This document shows positions 61,441 to 64,000 of a stretch of 64,000 bases of DNA, piece by piece. The stretch lies in contig JAFKFK010000008.1 in assembly GCA_017307275.1 (NCBI GenBank), positions 310,001 to 374,000 on the forward strand, read 5' to 3'. Each line of letters opens with the position of its first letter. The stretch's first letter is position 1. Source of the DNA: Alphaproteobacteria bacterium. GTDB lineage: Bacteria > Pseudomonadota > Alphaproteobacteria > Reyranellales > Reyranellaceae. The notes beneath the pieces are model-generated. The model was not told the DNA's origin and searched no databases. It was given only the letters and a program-made list of their open reading frames with translations. The translations under genes and the position numbers were made by a program.

Positions 61441-63003
61441 ATGCGGAGAGTGAAAGGTGCGCTCGCTGCTGCGGCGGCAGTGCTGTTCTCGGCCTCGGTA
61501 GAGGCGCAGACGCTCAAGGTCGTGATGCATTCGGACGTCAAGATCGTCGATCCGATCTGGACGACTGCCTATATCGTGCGCAACCACGGCTACATGGTCT
61601 ACGACACGCTGCTCGCGGTCGACGACAAGCTCGCCGTGAAGCCGCAGATGCTGGAGAGCTGGAAGGTGAGCGACGACAAGCTCACTTACACCTTTACCCT
61701 GCGCGACGGCCTGAAGTTCCATGATGGTGCAGCCGTCACGGCCGAAGACTGTATCGCGTCGATCAAGCGGTGGGCATCGCGCGACGCGATGGGCCAGAAG
61801 CTGATGAGCTATACGAAGGCGTTGACGGCCGTCGATCCCAAGACCTTTACCCTGACGCTCAACGAACCCTACGGCCTCGTCATCGAATCGCTCGGCAAGC
61901 CGAGTTCGAACGTGCCCTTCATCATGCCCAAACGCGTCGCCGAGACGCCGGGCAACACGCAGATCACCGACTTCACCGGCTCCGGCCCCTTCGTGTTCCG
62001 CCGCGATCTGTGGCGGCCGGGCGAAAAGGCGGTCTACGACAAGTTCAAGGACTACAAGCCGCGCGCCGAACCACCCTCGGCACTGTCGGGCGGCAAGAAC
62101 GTCTATCTCGACAGGGTCGAGTGGGTGAACATTCCCGATCCACAGACGGCCGCCAATGCGCTGCTGACCGGCGAGATCGACATGATCGAGCAGCCGCTGA
62201 TCGAGCTGCTGCCGATGTTCGAGAAGGACAAGAACATCGAGATCGTCGACTACAATCCGCTGGGCAGCCAGTACAGCTTGCGCTTCAACGTGCTGCACAA
62301 GCCGTTCGACAACGCGCGAATTCGTCAGGCTGTGCTCTATGCGCTGAACCAGAAGGACTTCCTGCTCGCCGGCATCAACGACCCGAAATACTTCAAGGAG
62401 TGCAAGGCGCTCTTCATCTGCGGCACGCCTTACGCGACCGACAAGGGCTTCGAGGACAAGCTCACCTCGAACTTCGCCAAGTCGAAGGAGATCCTGAAGC
62501 AGGAAGGGTATGACGGCACGCCGGTGGTGTTGCTGTATGCCACCGACACCAACACCGGCCGCCTGACGCCGGTCGCGAAGTCCCTGCTGGAGCGCGGCGG
62601 CTTCGTCGTCGACATGCAGGCGATGGATTGGCAGACGGTGCTGTCACGCCGCTCGCGCAAGGAGCCGCTGAATGCCGGTGGCTGGAGCGGCTTCATGACC
62701 TCCTGGGTGTCGGCCGACTTGCTCGACCCCATCGTCTCAGCATTCGTGGGCGCTGCGTGCGACAAGGCCGCCATCGGCTGGCCGTGCGATGCCAAGCTCG
62801 AGGAATTGCGCGACGCCTTCGCCAAAACCACCGATCCCGCGAAGCGCAAGGAGTATGCCGAGGCCGTTCAGGTGCGCGAATCCGAGTACCCGACCTTCGC
62901 GCATCTCGGACAGTTCAACATTCCGACCGCCAAGCGTACGACCGTAACCGGCAACCTGACTTCGCCAGCGCCGGTCTTCTGGAACGTGCGGAAGAAGGAG
63001 TAG
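61441..63003 (+). CDS. Peptide/nickel-type ABC substrate-binding protein (SBP_bac_5)
   Basis: A 520-residue extracytoplasmic binding protein with signal peptide (1-22, VEAQT) and the SBP_5 layout: KFHDGAAVTAEDCIAS near 95, GSGPFVFRRDLW near 180, and NARIRQAVLYALNQ near 290. It should bind peptides, opines or related compounds for an ABC permease that is not in the window. AAGGAGG lies before ATG. Divergence from the amidohydrolase suggests that the captured compound is its substrate (inference). Confidence 0.93.
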   Translation: MRRVKGALAAAAAVLFSASVEAQTLKVVMHSDVKIVDPIWTTAYIVRNHGYMVYDTLLAVDDKLAVKPQMLESWKVSDDKLTYTFTLRDGLKFHDGAAVTAEDCIASIKRWASRDAMGQKLMSYTKALTAVDPKTFTLTLNEPYGLVIESLGKPSSNVPFIMPKRVAETPGNTQITDFTGSGPFVFRRDLWRPGEKAVYDKFKDYKPRAEPPSALSGGKNVYLDRVEWVNIPDPQTAANALLTGEIDMIEQPLIELLPMFEKDKNIEIVDYNPLGSQYSLRFNVLHKPFDNARIRQAVLYALNQKDFLLAGINDPKYFKECKALFICGTPYATDKGFEDKLTSNFAKSKEILKQEGYDGTPVVLLYATDTNTGRLTPVAKSLLERGGFVVDMQAMDWQTVLSRRSRKEPLNAGGWSGFMTSWVSADLLDPIVSAFVGAACDKAAIGWPCDAKLEELRDAFAKTTDPAKRKEYAEAVQVRESEYPTFAHLGQFNIPTAKRTTVTGNLTSPAPVFWNVRKKE

Positions 63004-63018
63004 CGACGGCCCGTCGCG

Positions 63019-63861
63019 TCAGCCCAGTTCCAGGCTGGTCACGCCGAACAGGCCGGCATAGTTCACGTCGGGATCGGCCTCGGTGTACATGCGGGCCGTC
63101 TCGAACGACGGCTTGAGGCCCATGCCCTCGGCAAGCTTCACCGCCGCCTTGTTGCGATCGGGGACATCGATCGCGACCGCGACGGAGCCCGTCTTCTGTG
63201 CCAAGGCAGAGACGAGGCTGCCGGCGATTTCCGGCGTGGCCGCGAACAGCGGCCCCACGCGTGACGCCGCCGCCGAGCGACGCATCACGGCAAAGCCCGC
63301 CAGCTCACCATCACGCAGCGCGACCATGGCCGCCCGTTCCGGCAGCGAAATCCACGAAGCCAGGAACGAATCCCGCGCCTCGGGGAAGAACACGCGGTCG
63401 TAAGCGGCAAGCTTGTCGAAGGCGACGCTGCGCGCATCGGCGAGCGTCACGCCAGCCGGCGCGGGAATCGCAGGTGCAGCCCCTTCGTGACGGATGTTGT
63501 TCCAGGCAAGCCGAAAGCCCGATTTCTTGTAGTTCCCTTGCTGAGCCACAACGCCGTCGAGGCCGACATTGCGCCCGGCGAGACGCGCCATGCCGGCACG
63601 CCAGACCTGGATGCCGTAGCCCTTTCCACGGATCACCGGTCGCGCGATGTAGAAGCCCAGGAAGCCGAAGCCTGCGCCGTACTTCACGACCGAGATGCAG
63701 GCCTGCGGTTCACCGTCGAGACGGCCGATCAGGAAGCCGCCGGGATCGGCGGCAAAGAAGGCATGCGCATCCGTCTTGCCAGGATTCCACCCCTCAGCGT
63801 CGGCCCATTGGGCCATACGCTGCACATCGTCGGCACTGCCGACCGCGATCTCGAAGCTCAT
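63019..63861 (-). CDS. Two-domain GNAT N-acetyltransferase
   Basis: A 280-residue protein. The N-terminal GNAT domain (2-130) has the acetyl-CoA loop VIRGKGYGIQVW; the C-terminal half (about 140-280) resembles the YitH/HolE-type second GNAT domain (AYDRVFFPEARDSFL, FAVMRRSAAASRVGPL). The acceptor is unknown. ATG 63861 is taken; the frame is open upstream through the neighbouring gene in another phase. It follows the flavin monooxygenase gene by 10 bases. Confidence 0.9.
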   Translation of the reverse strand: MSFEIAVGSADDVQRMAQWADAEGWNPGKTDAHAFFAADPGGFLIGRLDGEPQACISVVKYGAGFGFLGFYIARPVIRGKGYGIQVWRAGMARLAGRNVGLDGVVAQQGNYKKSGFRLAWNNIRHEGAAPAIPAPAGVTLADARSVAFDKLAAYDRVFFPEARDSFLASWISLPERAAMVALRDGELAGFAVMRRSAAASRVGPLFAATPEIAGSLVSALAQKTGSVAVAIDVPDRNKAAVKLAEGMGLKPSFETARMYTEADPDVNYAGLFGVTSLELG

Positions 63862-63871
63862 ACTTACGAGA

Positions 63872-64000
63872 TTACTCTGCAGCTTTGGCTGTGGCTGCGA
63901 AAAAGCGGTTGTCAGGCCGGGGCAGGCCAAGATTCTCGCGCAGGGTCCGGCCCTCATATTCCTTGCGGAACAAGCCGCGGCGCTGCAGCTCCGGCACAAC
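63872..64000 (-). CDS. LLM-class flavin-dependent monooxygenase, C-terminal end
   Basis: The last 42 codons of a gene entering from the right edge, in frame from base 64000 to TAA at 63872. The sequence [21 protein letters not shown] and [11 protein letters not shown] is the characteristic C-terminus of NtaA/SnaA/SoxA-type FMN monooxygenases. These oxidise sulfonates, chelators or dibenzothiophene sulfone. It lies upstream of the GNAT gene on the same strand. Confidence 0.85.
   Translation of the reverse strand, partial: VVPELQRRGLFRKEYEGRTLRENLGLPRPDNRFFAATAKAAE

Noticed and set aside
61336..62298. Apparent N-terminal extension of the amidohydrolase
   Set aside because: It is the antisense of the peptide-binding-protein gene. 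The ribosome binding site and family start point to 61335.
1..64000. CRISPR array, prophage or insertion sequence
   Set aside because: No regularly spaced repeats, no transposase, integrase or phage structural genes and no terminal inverted repeats with flanking duplications were seen.

Overview
This is a GC-rich bacterial chromosome segment from an alphaproteobacterium. The evidence is the gene order prs-rplY-pth-ychF, a petABC (cytochrome bc1) operon, aerobic hemF, the neighbourhood NUDIX / CCA-adding enzyme / MoxR-DUF58-DUF4159, a tRNA-Arg(ACG) gene with encoded CCA, and several Bug-family (TctC-like) binding proteins. The last trait fits metabolically versatile soil or water lineages such as Reyranella or the Bradyrhizobium side of the class, but the genus is inference. 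No transposase, integrase, phage gene or CRISPR array is visible, and the window reads as stable chromosomal backbone.

Layout. 1-3.2 kb: end of prs, then rplY, pth and ychF. 3.2-6.7 kb: a PhoX-type phosphatase divergent from a secreted phytase-like protein. 6.7-10.8 kb: a TctA/TctB permease with two tandem TctC/Bug binding proteins. 10.8-14.8 kb: PaiB-like protein, dienelactone hydrolase, and a CoA-transferase/CoA-lyase pair. 14.9-17.6 kb: petA-petB-petC closed by a strong terminator. 17.75-21 kb: trmL-hemF, a third Bug protein and a crotonase. 21-24.7 kb: a tightly coupled run of DUF6111, cca, a membrane protein and an AAA ATPase, after a NUDIX gene. 24.8-31.6 kb: MoxR, DUF58, a BatA/DUF4159 protein and a VWA-like membrane protein. 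31.7-36.8 kb: pirin, SDRs, a DsbA-like isomerase, an OmpA-like lipoprotein-sized protein and a quinone reductase. 36.8-39.3 kb: SxtJ, a 50-residue DUF5989 protein and a NodU-type carbamoyltransferase. 39.3-45 kb: TetR, HAD, RecX, ArsC, a six-helix/2Fe-2S/cyclase fusion, a TPR protein and a tandem USP. 45-48.5 kb: a giant indolepyruvate ferredoxin oxidoreductase. 48.7-55.3 kb: YqgE, peroxiredoxin, AroE-like protein, an unusual SDR, a periplasmic binding protein and a Cache/HAMP cyclase. 55.4-64 kb: tRNA-Arg, DUF4864, EamA transporter, hsp20-lon behind a likely heat-shock promoter, amidohydrolase, peptide-type binding protein, GNAT protein and the end of a flavin monooxygenase.

The best candidates for little-described biology are the SxtJ-DUF5989-carbamoyltransferase cassette, the MoxR/VWA membrane cluster, the redox-domain/cyclase fusion, three enzymes whose family catalytic or binding residues are replaced (crotonase, SDR, AroE-like), a hairpin over the pirin ribosome binding site, and a strongly structured intergenic stretch at 48.5-48.7 kb.
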